This document shows, piece by piece, positions 11,246 to 21,505 of a stretch of 64,000 bases of DNA. The notes under the pieces were generated by a model. It was not told where the DNA came from and ran no database searches. It was given only the letters and a program-made list of their open reading frames with translations. Numbering within the stretch: position 1 is the first letter of the stretch; the number at the start of each line of letters is the position of its first letter. A program made the translations under genes and the position numbers. The DNA comes from Macrocybe gigantea (lineage: Eukaryota > Basidiomycota > Agaricomycetes > Agaricales > Callistosporiaceae), in contig SJRY01000283.1 of NCBI GenBank assembly GCA_011319805.1, positions 310,001 through 374,000 on the forward strand, read 5' to 3'.

Positions 11246-11992
11246 ATGCCAGAAAACGAGACTACCGATGCCCAGCCATCCAAATGTTTCTATTTGCCAA
11301 GCTTTGAAGAGGCCACACAGGTCTACGAATACCGAGGTTCCATGAGATTGCCTACATATCAGTTTCGGCATCTGCATAGGTACCATCCATATATTCGCTA
11401 TACGCGAGACAGTGAGAGCATACTACTAAATACATGGTGAGCTAATGCTTTTGTGTTTTCAGTATGACCTCCAGCCATGTTTTCTTGATGACGTGTTTTC
11501 CTCACAGAATACTATCTACGATGAGGAGAGAATCGAACTCGTCATTCCACCTGCACTGCGTCGAGTATGGTCCTACCTTTCGACACGCTTTCGACTTAGC
11601 TTACGCGACAGCTCCCATTTTTTCCTGCAGCGAGACCCTCAGGCTGGCGATCACTCCGAAGCCTATAGTCATGTCGCACACATCGAGTCGGACAGGCAGC
11701 AAAGTGAAGTCGAGAGGCGCATTCAAAGGCTTTCGAGCGTTATGGCCGTGAGTATCTTTTCTTTTGTTTATTATTCCATCTATTCTTCGTGTCATTCCCT
11801 GAAATCCATGATCTCATGCCAGTACGTGCTCACTCTGCGTCTTCTCTCCTTTCGGCGCCTCAGGAGTTTTTGACTGCCATTAAACGTGCCAATGAACTGT
11901 ATGAAATCCAATGCTTGTCATCTACCGAGCGCGTTGCCATCTTGGACGAGCTGAACGACACCCATCGACAGTTGCCGTCGAATGATGCCTAA
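11246..11992 (+). CDS. Small four-exon protein, paralogue A (unknown function)
   Basis: The exons are 11246-11436, 11508-11564, 11631-11747 and 11864-11992, with GTGAGC/GTATGG/GTGAGT donors. The product (about 166 residues) has the strings MRLPTYQFRHLHRYHPYIRY, NTIYDEERIELVIPPALR, VERRIQRLSSVM and an acidic end after EFLTAIKRANELYE. Each exon aligns with one exon of the gene at 15971, at the same splice phases. Exon 1 is one base shorter than its partner (23 against 24 bases in the stretch 11414-11436), which throws exon 1 out of frame with exon 2. This is either a deletion or a sequencing error. There is no signal peptide or membrane segment. I know no family for it; the conserved central helix could mediate dimerisation. 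Confidence 0.6.
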
Positions 11993-12266
11993 AACAAGAC
12001 CATTCTCGAAAACTCTATCACGTATCTCACCCATTTCCGCCCACGGAGAGGAAAAAATGAAAATTTATGCGAGCCTGATGTTTGAGGTGTTGTGTTGCGT
12101 TCTAGTTCGCTTGTTACATATCGTTCTATTTTCCATGTACCATCTCGTTAATGAACAACACAGTCTAGTTATTCAATTATTCAACGGATGTCGCCCGTGA
12201 ACTGCTTCTAACAACTTCTTTTCAAATTACACGTCCGTTGGTGGACTCTGTCATTGCAAGAGCATC

Positions 12267-12596
12267 ATGGAAATTGCCACGAAGATATATCCAACAGGCA
12301 GGAGTACGCGCGTTGAGTCATGGGCGTTGCACATGTCACCCGACTGCCTGTGCTTTCACGATGATCTCTTCGGTTCTAGCAAGCTTGCACAGTTTGTCTA
12401 TACTTTCCTGCAGGAATACAACGAAACCCAGGACATCCTACAGTCGTGGATTGCTTTGGGTGGCCGGCTTGGGTTGTCCCAGTCCAACAATAGGCAAAGC
12501 GTGAGGACTGCTTCATTGGAGCACAGAGATCTCTTTCTTCACTTTCTAGCCAGTGGCATTTTCATAAGTCGGCCGATACACGGCATGGTAGGCTAG
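12267..12596 (+). CDS. Short ORF of unknown function
   Basis: A 109-codon ATG frame containing LAQFVYTFLQEYNETQDILQ and a Leu-rich end. It lies 3' of paralogue A and has no visible counterpart 3' of paralogue B, so it is not part of the duplicated unit. No family is recognised. The composition is protein-like, but the support is only an open frame. Confidence 0.2.
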   Translation: MEIATKIYPTGRSTRVESWALHMSPDCLCFHDDLFGSSKLAQFVYTFLQEYNETQDILQSWIALGGRLGLSQSNNRQSVRTASLEHRDLFLHFLASGIFISRPIHGMVG

Positions 12597-12599
12597 TGG

Positions 12600-13110
12600 C
12601 GGAGATGTGACGCACAACCATAATCAGCTGGCGCATATCCTTCGTGCAATTGGCACTGGATTTATCGAATAATTTCACGCTTTAGTGTATTTAAGACCTT
12701 TTGCAGCGGCAAAGATCATATAACGTCGTGCAAGAGTCACGTTAAGGATGCCATTTACAATGGTGCCATGTCGGAGAAACGTTCCTGGCTATACGGATCC
12801 CACACAATGGAGATAATTTAGGCTCTATGCAAATACCAAGACTGGGTTTGTTGGCTGCAAATGCCCGCAAAACTCCAACGAAAGCATAGAGGACGAGGCA
12901 CGGTCTTGTGTACAAACATAGCTAGAACCGACAGTACCCGATATCAACCTTAGACAGTGCGCATCCCGACCTGAGAAGCAGCGATGCTAGATGCCATGCC
13001 TCGCAGGATGTGCAGGGGAGCTTACGCATTGCTGAAAACCCGTTCCCTGTGAAGATGGTCATATCGTTCCTCGAAAATGTCCATCATCCGAAGACTAGTC
13101 GGTCAACTGA
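12600..13110. other. Intergenic stretch between the duplicated units
   Basis: No coding frame, repeat or RNA gene could be supported. The stretch separates unit 1 from unit 2 of the segmental duplication. Confidence 0.4.
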
Positions 13111-13113
13111 TGA

Positions 13114-13578
13114 TCATTGAGCTTGATCACATACAGGGACACCTTCAAGGTCGTCGTAGTTGTCGGAGCGTCGCATTATCCATGCCAAGCACCTCCCATG
13201 AGCGTTCCATAGCCGTCGCGATAGTGTAGGGTTTTCAACGACTCGCCACGCGAGGTCCTCGGCAGGGGTAAGGACATGTCGCTCAGGACAGCGACCGTAA
13301 GAGGCCCGGGTTTTTTGTGGGTCGGAATGCAGGTAGTTACTGGAACATTTCCGAAGATTGTCAGACAGTCTTAATAACGATCGGAAAACCGAGAAGGAGA
13401 TTACCTTGTGACTGACGGTCTGTGTTATAATTGGGTTTAGCAATGCTCGTAGCTCCTGCTTTCGAGTGCAAGTAACTAGGTGCTGAGCGACACGATTGGT
13501 TATTATCGTTGGACAGAATACCGCATATATCAAAAAAAAAAAAAAAGGGGTGGGGGCAGACGCGTCCTTTGTCGGCAC
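13114..13578 (-). pseudogene. Minus-strand gene fragment, copy 2 of the duplicated unit
   Basis: This open minus-strand stretch is paralogous to 8238-8687. The frame giving ESLKTLHYRDGYGTL differs from the longest open frame, and a GTAATC...CCAG intron (about 13403-13340) is possible. There is no intact domain. A run of 14 A (plus strand, about 13532-13545) lies inside the stretch. It is probably a relic. Confidence 0.35.
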
Positions 13579-13599
13579 GAGTCAACTAATTTGCTCGAT

Positions 13600-15970
13600 C
13601 GAAGGAAGGTGCCCAACTGACAGACAGGACTGGATGCGCGTGAATGTGAGTTCGGGGCTGGGGGGGTGCTTGCTGGGTCGACGAATGTATCTCGCCCGGG
13701 AATACAAATACGACGACGAGGTGTTGTCTTGCAAGCTCGCGTCCGCTAAGCAGTCCTCATCCTTATGCAGCTTGCCAGCCATATCAAAAGGCCCGATAAT
13801 CACGTACTCTTTCTCTATGCCTATGCAATATCCGGGCGTCCCAACAACTCCAAAAGGGGGACACCAGTGGGATGGCCGTTTCGGTCTTGAGCTTGAGCGT
13901 TGGGGCGTCGGGTTGAAATACCGTCGCCAGAGGGTGGAGAATGCACAGACTATTGAGATATGTTATATCTGAAAAATCCGGAAATGCCGGCGACTGCGTA
14001 GACATGATAAAGACTGGGAAAAATAGAAGGTAAGAAGTGTCCAGCGTTGTTGTTTGGCTGAGGATCCGCCAATTTGAAACTCCTCACACCCAAAGTGGCC
14101 ACGCACCTTCTCCATCGTTATGCATCGTTACGCTCAGCGTCGGCTGTTAAAGCCGCCGCAAAGCTCTGTTATTGCGTGGCTTTCTTTCTGATCTACTTGA
14201 TGCCTGATATTCTTCGAATTTTCTCCGTTCTTGTTGTTCACACATCTTGATGTCGCAGCCTCTGGAAAGGTCTCCCAAGCGTAGCTTCAGACGGCCATGG
14301 TATGTTACAAATTCCCAATGTCCGGTCGTTAATTACCTGCCTCCACTAGCTGCCTCCTCTAGATGATTGGCGAGAGGGGAGGAAACGCTATGATTCTGCA
14401 AGGATGACTGTCAAACCTTGAGGTCGACTGCCGCAAAGTTCGCTTTGCAGATCCTCGCATAGCAAAGCTAGGGGGCACTCCGAACGAGCTAAAGCATAGT
14501 CGACATGCCGTTTGCCGGTCGCCAGTCCATACTTGTTTCTGGCTCATACTGGGCAGGAATATAGGCAGTTCGAGCATTCTCCAAGTGCGCTCTTGCGTCG
14601 GAATCGTTTTATCCTGGCTACTGACGTTTAAAATGTCCACATAGTGGAAGCAATTGGTGATTTTGAAGGTTTCTGGATGGCCAAAATTTTGATTCACTGG
14701 TCGTCTCGTCCTTAGACATCTCTCCAGGATCCAGGTCTTTTTCGCGCAGGCAATGGCAAACTCTTGATGATTTCTTGACTCTCCTCGCTTCTGGTCGCTC
14801 TTGGATCTTGAGATCGTTCATGCACACAGCACACAAATGTTCTCAACATCTTGTATTGCCTGTCTTGTACCACAGGGGGGGACCAGATGTAAGTTTGATT
14901 GTAAAAGCATGTTTTGATGTGAGATTGACTCGACTCGCCTTTTTGTTCCAGATTCCATGATTCCCCTCCGATCACGTGATTATATTCTCGGGGCCGCGGG
15001 ACGACGTCGACTGCGTGTTACCGACAACGCTCGGCGTTCGAGTCAGAGTGTCGAGCAGAGAGAGGAAGAAAGGCAGACAGACATCTCTGCAAGGTTTAAC
15101 CATCATTGCCAGTATCTGGATATCTTTTGCGACCCCGTGAAAGAAATTATGCCGCCATCGTAAAATGCGGAGATCTCCCAGGTTCTTGGAGATGGGCGCA
15201 GCATCGTGAACCTTTTTCTGCGCCTACGACGCCATGCGGGACATAGAAAGCTTCGAAAGTGTCGACGGGCTATAAAGGCGGGAAGCGTACAGGCAGGGAG
15301 CGAGTTAAGCCCGCAGCGATCCAGCGTGTACTTGGCCATGGGGTCGATCAGTTGCACTCGTCTCTTCGCGAACCCGATTGCTAGGACAGATTAGCAGGCA
15401 CCGAAGAAACCCGCATCTCGGAGTCCTGGTATGCCAGACTTTCCGTCGCAAATACCTGCAGTTTGTCGTCGACTCAGCAGGGCTCAGTGGAAGGGGGAGC
15501 CTCTTATCGCCTTCTGGTTTAGCCTGCTCAGCTCTCTCGAATGCTCCGAACCCTCGACCCATCTATCGGCGGTCCTCGCATGTTTCAACCCCAATTTCAT
15601 TGGTCGTTGGTGAAGGCGGCAGGCGGCTTGGAGGTTGGAGAGCGGTTGTTTGGCATTGGTAAATATGGACCCTCTGCCATGGCAAGGGAGTTTTCACTGA
15701 ACAAGAGAAGGAAAAGCGCGTTATGCAGACCAGTCGTGACAAACGGGGAGAGACCAGATCTACGCATAGTCATGTTTGTGGTGTGCAGTCCAGCGTGGTC
15801 GCGTTATTGGCCGAATGCGACCCCAGCGTCACAAATCGATTTAATGAGGGAGGATAAAACCAAAGGAGAGGACCCTTGACTTTTCTCACCTCCGCCTTTT
15901 TCGCCTACGTCTACGTCTCCTTCCATTGCTTCTAGCAGAAATCCACTGCTAACAATCGTATTCCTGTCCT
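13600..15970. other. Long stretch without a supported gene (unit 2)
   Basis: Counterpart of 8700-11245. Frames are short and conflicting. Minus-strand frames at 15103-15357 and 15305-15562 are open but have no equivalent in unit 1, so I do not call them genes. Confidence 0.4.
14810..15050. promoter_or_regulatory. Conserved non-coding island with CACGTG motif, copy 2
   Basis: Partner of 10120-10345. CCGATCACGTG is at 14968-14978. The surrounding strings are conserved although the flanks have diverged, which suggests selection or a slower-evolving element. Confidence 0.3.
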
Positions 15971-16698
15971 ATGTCTGGAAACAAAGCTAGCGACGTGCAG
16001 CCGCCCAGCAAGGGGCCTTATCTACCAAACTTTGAGGAAGCCATGCAGGTCTACAATTACCAGGATTCTATGAGGTTGCCGACGTATCAGTTTCGCCATC
16101 TTGGTCGATATCACCCCTACATTCGTTATATTCGCGACAAGGAGAGCGATGCTACGAAGTACATGGTAAGCTCATCGTTCTTATTTGCTCGAGGTCGTGT
16201 CGCGTGCTTCGATGACACGCTTTTCCCGCAGAATACAATTTACGACGATGAAAGGGTTGAGCTAGTGATCCCTCCTGCGCTTCGTCAAGTATGTACAGTC
16301 CTTTGATGCAATTTCACTACTGTTCATGTGATGCATGCTTTTCTTCTTACAGCTAGACACTAGTCGTCTCCCTGAAATGGATAGTAGGATCCTCCCTGTC
16401 GGGCGCGACGAGCGAGATGACGAGATTGAGAGGCGAATTCAGAGACTTTCGGCTGTCATGCTTGTGAGTGTCTGGGTTCCCATCTGACCATTCGTCTTTG
16501 CTACGTGCCCTAGTCTGAAGTTCAATACCAACACGTGCTCACGCAGCTCCTCTCCTCTCTCCACAGGAATTCCTGAGTGCCGTAAAACGCGCCAATGAAA
16601 TCTACGAAAACCAGTGTTCCTCTTCGCCGGAGAATGGCACCGATTCAGAAGAGCCGGGCTGTTCCACACGTCAAGAGTCGTCATCTGACGATGCCTAG
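15971..16698 (+). CDS. Small four-exon protein, paralogue B (unknown function)
   Basis: The exons are 15971-16165, 16232-16288, 16353-16463 and 16567-16698. All joins are in phase and give an intact product of about 164 residues. It contains MRLPTYQFRHLGRYHPYIRY, NTIYDDERVELVIPPALR, DEIERRIQRLSAVML and a Ser/Glu-rich acidic C-terminus (SSSDDA). Exon count, phases and lengths (195/57/111/132 bases) match paralogue A apart from a one-base loss in A exon 1. The conserved aromatic/arginine block in exon 1 is the most constrained part. No family, signal peptide or membrane segment was recognised. Being intact, it is the copy more likely to be functional. Confidence 0.65.
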
Positions 16699-17053
16699 AG
16701 CGGAAACAATTCCTGAAAATGCTATCATGTATCATATATCTCGTGCTCTAGCGAAGCATGCGCAACAAATTGTAAAATATGGTCCTTTTCCTTTTCTCAT
16801 TGTTTCGGCTACATATATGGATAATTTCGGAAATACTTGCATGTCTCATAACTGTATATATACCTTCGTTCAGCACTAGATAAATCCGAGCAAGCTCGTC
16901 GTACTTGCAGTTTAGCAGTGCAGCTATTTCTGACCTAAATTGGGGAACATTTTCCACGTGGCCCAGGTCCAAGTGATCTGAGCCCAAGGCGGCCACGCCC
17001 AAGACGCCGAACCCTCTTCTAGCGACCTCATTGCCAGCTCGCGATGAAGTACG

Positions 17054-19999
17054 ATGGCCGAGAATCTTCTAACGTTGACGCTCACAATCCAGTACTACGG
17101 TATCAAATCCAAGCATTTCATCGTGGAAAACCCCACCGGAGTCAAGATTTTGCTCGAGGACCTCCTGACGCTAAAACTTCCACATCCGAAGCGCGCAAAC
17201 ATCACGTTTACGTCTGAATCAGGCGCCGGCACCAGCGGGTGCACGTTCTTTTGGCCGTTCGTGCCGCGGAGCAGCGTATGTGATGTGGTTGACCTTGAGG
17301 AAATGACGACGCTGATGTATCCCCACACAGGTCTTGCATCATCAGCTCAAGAAAAACTCCGCGTGGCACCCTGAGCGGAATGAGTTGTTTAAAGATTTGT
17401 CAATGTATCGTCCCGTCTTCGTCGTCTTCGTGTCTGCATCTGAAGCAAGGGAATTTGTTCAGCTCGACTTTGAAATACCAAGAGAGTGTAGGGTATGAGC
17501 CTTTTTTTTTTCTCGTTATTGTCGACGCTTTTCTCATCGGGGGCTTGTAGATCTGATGATCTCGCGCCGCCTTCATTCTCCTTCCGCAACCATGTGCCAC
17601 ACGGACCCTCGAGCTCTCGGGCAAGTTTTCGAGGGCGTGGGAGGGGTACAAAATCACCATGGTCTTCTAGAGACCGACTAAGAGTTGACGACGCTCATCC
17701 TCGCCAAAGCGGAGCCCATTATTCTTCGTCAGACCCGATCATATTTCCCAAGCGTGAGCCCGTTGAAGTTTCGCTCTCGGATGCATGTCGTTTGCTCGTT
17801 TGCTGCCACGGTCGGACCCTGACGAACATGCGTTTCAGACCTTTCTTCGGGAGGACTCCATAGCGTCCTCCGTCGCCTCGGTGAAGCCTCCTCGCGGTCT
17901 TGTTGTTGCGGAGAATGTCAGTCTGCAATGCCTTTGTATAGCGTCTTTTGTTTTCAATGCCACCCCTGCCCACAGAAAACCGTGGTACGAACTCCCATCA
18001 CCAGAAGTAGCAGTGTTATGTCAATATCTCCGCCTGCCACACCCACGAATCAACAAACCATGGTACCCCTCGTCACTTGAAACTTTTCCAGCTGACCCGC
18101 TTACCTTTTTTTTATAGCCCTCTGTTCGTGTACCTTCGCCAGAGCCAGATGAAGCACTGACAGTAAGTTATCAAGGATGAACTTCTATCATTCTGCGTCC
18201 TAACAGGGATCGTAGATGCCTTCTTCTGCTGAACCTGGGGAGGTGAGCAGTCCTTTCAGCTGTTTTATTTGTTCCTCATGTTGCGGTTCGTAGGCCTTTC
18301 CTGGCCTCATAAAACCCAGAAGGGCAACGATGACGACGCTGAGAGATGCGTTCATTCACTCCCCAGAAAAAGAGCCGGCACGGGAACGTATGCCCGTCGA
18401 GGATACATCAACGACATCCGCTTCTCAAGACCATTCTCTCCCTTCTCCAATATCGCTGAGTGATACTGCACAGATTATCAGAACACTAAAAGCCGAAGTG
18501 AACACTTTCAGTCTGTCCATGGAATTGAACTTACCATTTGGTAGTTACTTGACAAATCTTTGGCCTTGACCGATAAGGCGCCCACGACCCTAGACTTCCT
18601 CGCGTCTATAATACCGCCGACAGCCATCCTGCAACCGCCGTCGTCGTTACCTACACCTACTGTTCCAACATTAGCTGAGGTCAACCTGTTGTGAACTTTG
18701 TGCTTTGGCGGATCCTGATGAGAAAAGCAGAATATCAAAACAGCAAGATTGGATAATAATGCTTCAATAGAAGCCAGCTCTGAAAACCAACGAGCCGTCC
18801 CCCTCCACCTACCCCGACAACCTCCTGCAGCATTCAACCTATATCTATCCCGTATGATGTCGCTATGGTCAAGGAAACCATCAGAGTATTAGTCTTTTTA
18901 AAAACCGATACTTCAAATAACTGAATTTTGTTTGTCTCGCAGACTTCAGACCCCGATGGCGTGCACCGAAGACCACGAGTGGGAGCGTCAGGCAATGCTT
19001 CGATAGCAGGTTCCGAGGTTCGTACCAAAGTTTAAGCTGTCCTGCTATATTGTGCTGACAATTTGCTGCCTCCTCGAAGCCTCTGAGACTGGATAATTCG
19101 GGACCCCATCCACCCACATCGCCCACATATCAGCGCCGCCGACATTCATTTTCCATGTCTTCTCCCTCCTCTTTCGTCGAGGTCAAGGTCAGTCAGTAAA
19201 CAAGCATCTCACGCAGCTCTTACATGCCATGCAGAATCGAAATCGGTCATCGCGCGATTTCAGCCCGAAAAGCCGCTGGGAAAGTGACACTCCGCACATA
19301 GCATACCCTACTCTGTCGCGGCGAAACTCTGCCAGAGAACAGATTTCCACCAGGCGTGCGTTTTCTCCCCATAGAGAGAGTTATGGGGCGAGAGAAAAGG
19401 TTCTCTTCCACTCGGTCCTCCAAGGCCTATGAACTGATCTGGCTGTTTTGGTTCATAGTCGCCGGCCGGCTTGAGGACACGAGAATCCAACTGGAATGGC
19501 CTCCCACGTAAGCGGGCCCGCAGTTCTGATGAAGGGCTGGATGCCCCGCGAGTGCGACCCCCGCCAAACCCGGGGGATTTGATCGCGATACAGAAGCTTA
19601 CGCGGGAGCTATGGGACTTGCGCAGACAGATCACGGCAGGCGTCGTGCGTGAGGCGGCGATCATTAAGGACCTGCGATCGTATAATTCGGCGTATGTGCC
19701 GGATTTGAATTTCACGTCGAGAGGCAGGTGTTTTCCAACATATTATTTGGTGCCTTTTGTTGATCTTCTTTCTTTCTTTCCTTCTTTGCCGGTCGTGTAT
19801 CCCAGATGTGAATGCTAGGCTAGTTATAGTCCAGTCTGAGCTCAAAGAGGAGAAGAGGCTCCGTATGGAGGCGGAGGAGGCGCTCAAGGATATGGAGCGA
19901 GAGTGCCGAGAGCCGTTCGTCGTCCCAGCGTTGCTAGACGCGTTCATCTCGATTTCAAAAGCTACCACGAATGCCCTAGAGTCGGATTCCTTCAAGTGA
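17054..19999 (+). CDS. Unknown multi-exon protein with Ser/Pro-rich middle and coiled-coil C-terminus
   Basis: Exon 1 starts at the ATG 17054 (MAENLLTLTLTIQYYGIKSK) and ends at about 17274. Exon 2 (about 17331-17493) carries MYRPVFVVFVSASEAREFVQ. A third exon from about 17551 begins an Arg/Ser-rich region. Later exons at about 18121, 18293, 18540, 18943, 19080 and 19235 are rich in Ser and Pro. The last two (about 19471-19730 and 19806-19999) form a coiled coil (LTRELWDLRRQITAG, then SELKEEKRLRMEAEEALKDM). The frame changes near 17800 and 19440 without clear introns. I do not recognise the family. The architecture, a folded N-terminal domain, disordered linker and terminal coiled coil, suggests a scaffold or regulatory protein. 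Start and end are fairly sure, middle exons are not. Confidence 0.5.
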
Positions 20000-20244
20000 C
20001 TGTCATTTTTCGTACCATGAACCACTGCAATTATCGCGTCTGTGGCTGTATTTATGTACTTTGTCGTGTTCGACTTGCCAGGATTGGGTCTGTGACGGAC
20101 TCATTCTCCCGTCATAATTATCACTATCGAACGGTTGCGAGCGTCGCGAGTGCTATTGGAAGGAAATAGGGTGTCATGTCTTGCCGTGGAAAACGGATGC
20201 GCATAGTCTGCCCCCTATATTTGCTGAACTCATCTCTGCACAAC

Positions 20245-20980
20245 ATGAACACTGGCTGGTACAACAGCGGAGGCGCACCACGGTTCCTCTATGGTAGAAG
20301 TTCCATTTTTCTAAGTTAGGCCGCAATGGCTCACATAGACTCGTTTTAGCTTGCGTGTTACTGTGTGCCGTCCTGAGCCTGGTCGCGGGGATCGCGGGCC
20401 TGGTCATACCCTTTTCTATGCCAAGTTACAGTGAGTTCGAAGCCTTCCCGACGAGCTATAATTTGCCAAACATGACGCTCTTTTGGTACTCAGGAATAGG
20501 TCTCGTGGACCTGATGGTCGGGGGGCTGTTTGTCTGCGTCATGGTTTCGACACTGTTAGTCGTACTTTTTCTTGAATTCTTTGAGGTGCTCTGATGTGAG
20601 TCCGCTTTAGGCTGCAGTACAGCAAGCGACCAGACTCGACGCACGAGTTCGCTCAGGCTGAGAGTCATGTGTCGGTCCTAGCTTGCACGGTCTTGGTGAC
20701 GCTGGGTCAGAATTCGTTCTGTATCACATGGATGTATCTGGACTCATATCGCATTTTGGGACTAGTTTTTTGCGCGTCCAATTTCCCGCCTAGTCTGTGC
20801 AAACGCCCTGAAGGTCGAGATGGCAATACCGAGGAAGAGCAGTGTGTTCCCAGGTTGCCATTCTTTTCAGGCCCGCTTGAATATCAACGGTGCTTTTTGC
20901 ACTCGGCAGCGGTGGCGTTTCTCCTCTTGACGATCCCGTTCAGTGCGTCGTTTGGACTGTTGCGACAGAGCGACGACTGA
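20245..20980 (+). CDS. Multi-pass membrane protein, unknown family
   Basis: From the ATG at 20245 (MNTGWYNSGGAPRFLYGR) the frame leads, after a probable missing base near 20313, into hydrophobic helix 1 (LVLACVLLCAVLSLVAGIAG), a loop with FWYSGIGLVDLM, and helix 2 (GGLFVCVMVST). An intron at about 20554-20609 joins to an exon with SVLACTVLVTLGQ and a last hydrophobic stretch (AVAFLLLTIPFSASFGLL), with a stop at 20980. The pattern of about four helices with a short N-terminal tail is common among uncharacterised Agaricomycete membrane proteins. There is no catalytic motif. The 3' end is uncertain because another frame stays open to 21102. Confidence 0.5.
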
Positions 20981-21505
20981 TCTCGTTGTCCCCAGTGATC
21001 GTAGCTGGACTCAAAGTGTATAGGGAGGCCGAGAAGGCGTGCGGCAGAATGCTGGTCACGTCTGCAAGCCGTTCTGCCAAAGTGGTGGAGATGGATGTAT
21101 GAACTGCAAAGAAATGAGAAGGAACAGCCGTTGTACCTTGTCTGAGTAGAGTAGATCAGGGTCGTTGGCAAACACGCTCAAATTACAACCGTCCCTTTCA
21201 ACGGTCCACACGACCAGCACGAGCCTCGTTGCTCGTTGTCCTCCACGACGTGCATGTTTCTTCTTTCTCCCATTCTTCCTCAAGTGTCAGCTGTCGTGTG
21301 TCCACTGTTGCAGGTACTAGCGCTTCTCGTGAGCCTTGCTGTAGAACCGTGGAACGTATTCATCATTAGATATCCTCGACGTCTGTAGCTCAACAGTCGT
21401 TCAGGGCTTCAAAAGAGCCGCATCGTTCGCCGAAATATCGTTTCTCTGAGCAGCTGAGCGAAATCACGCCTCTTTGGGACGTTCCGCCTGTGCGACCCCG
21501 CCATC
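20981..21505. other. Intergenic stretch
   Basis: No gene is supported. A hydrophobic frame at about 21256-21390 (LLQVLALLVSLAVEPWNVF) could be a terminal exon of the preceding membrane protein, but no join is convincing. Confidence 0.3.

Larger units (their letters stand above)
8240..12000. repeat. Tandem segmental duplication, unit 1
   Basis: This segment resembles 13110-16800 in the same order: minus-strand fragment, TTTGAAACTCCTCAC at about 9338 (compare 14076), TGTTACAA-TTCCCAAT at about 9568 (14304), TTCATGCACACAGCACACAAA at about 10127 (14817), the CCGATCACGTG island at 10273 (14968), AAATATGGACC at about 10941 (15661), and a four-exon gene at 11246 (15971). The offset is about 4.7-4.9 kb. 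Identity is moderate and broken by indels, so the duplication is old. Confidence 0.7.
13110..16800. repeat. Tandem segmental duplication, unit 2
   Basis: Second copy of the segment described at 8240-12000, in the same orientation and with the same order of landmarks. It starts with the paralogous minus-strand fragment and ends with paralogue B. Copy 2 keeps an intact reading frame in its small gene, whereas copy 1 does not. Confidence 0.7.

Noticed and set aside
13532..13546. Poly-A run as the tail of a retroposed gene copy
   Set aside because: No target-site duplication and no intronless gene lie next to it, and the duplicated unit keeps introns.
15103..15562. Two overlapping minus-strand frames as genes
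   Set aside because: They have no equivalent in the homologous part of unit 1 and no motif; composition is compatible with chance.
21256..21393. Hydrophobic frame as a separate small membrane protein
   Set aside because: It may be an exon of the neighbouring gene, but neither the join nor an independent start is convincing.
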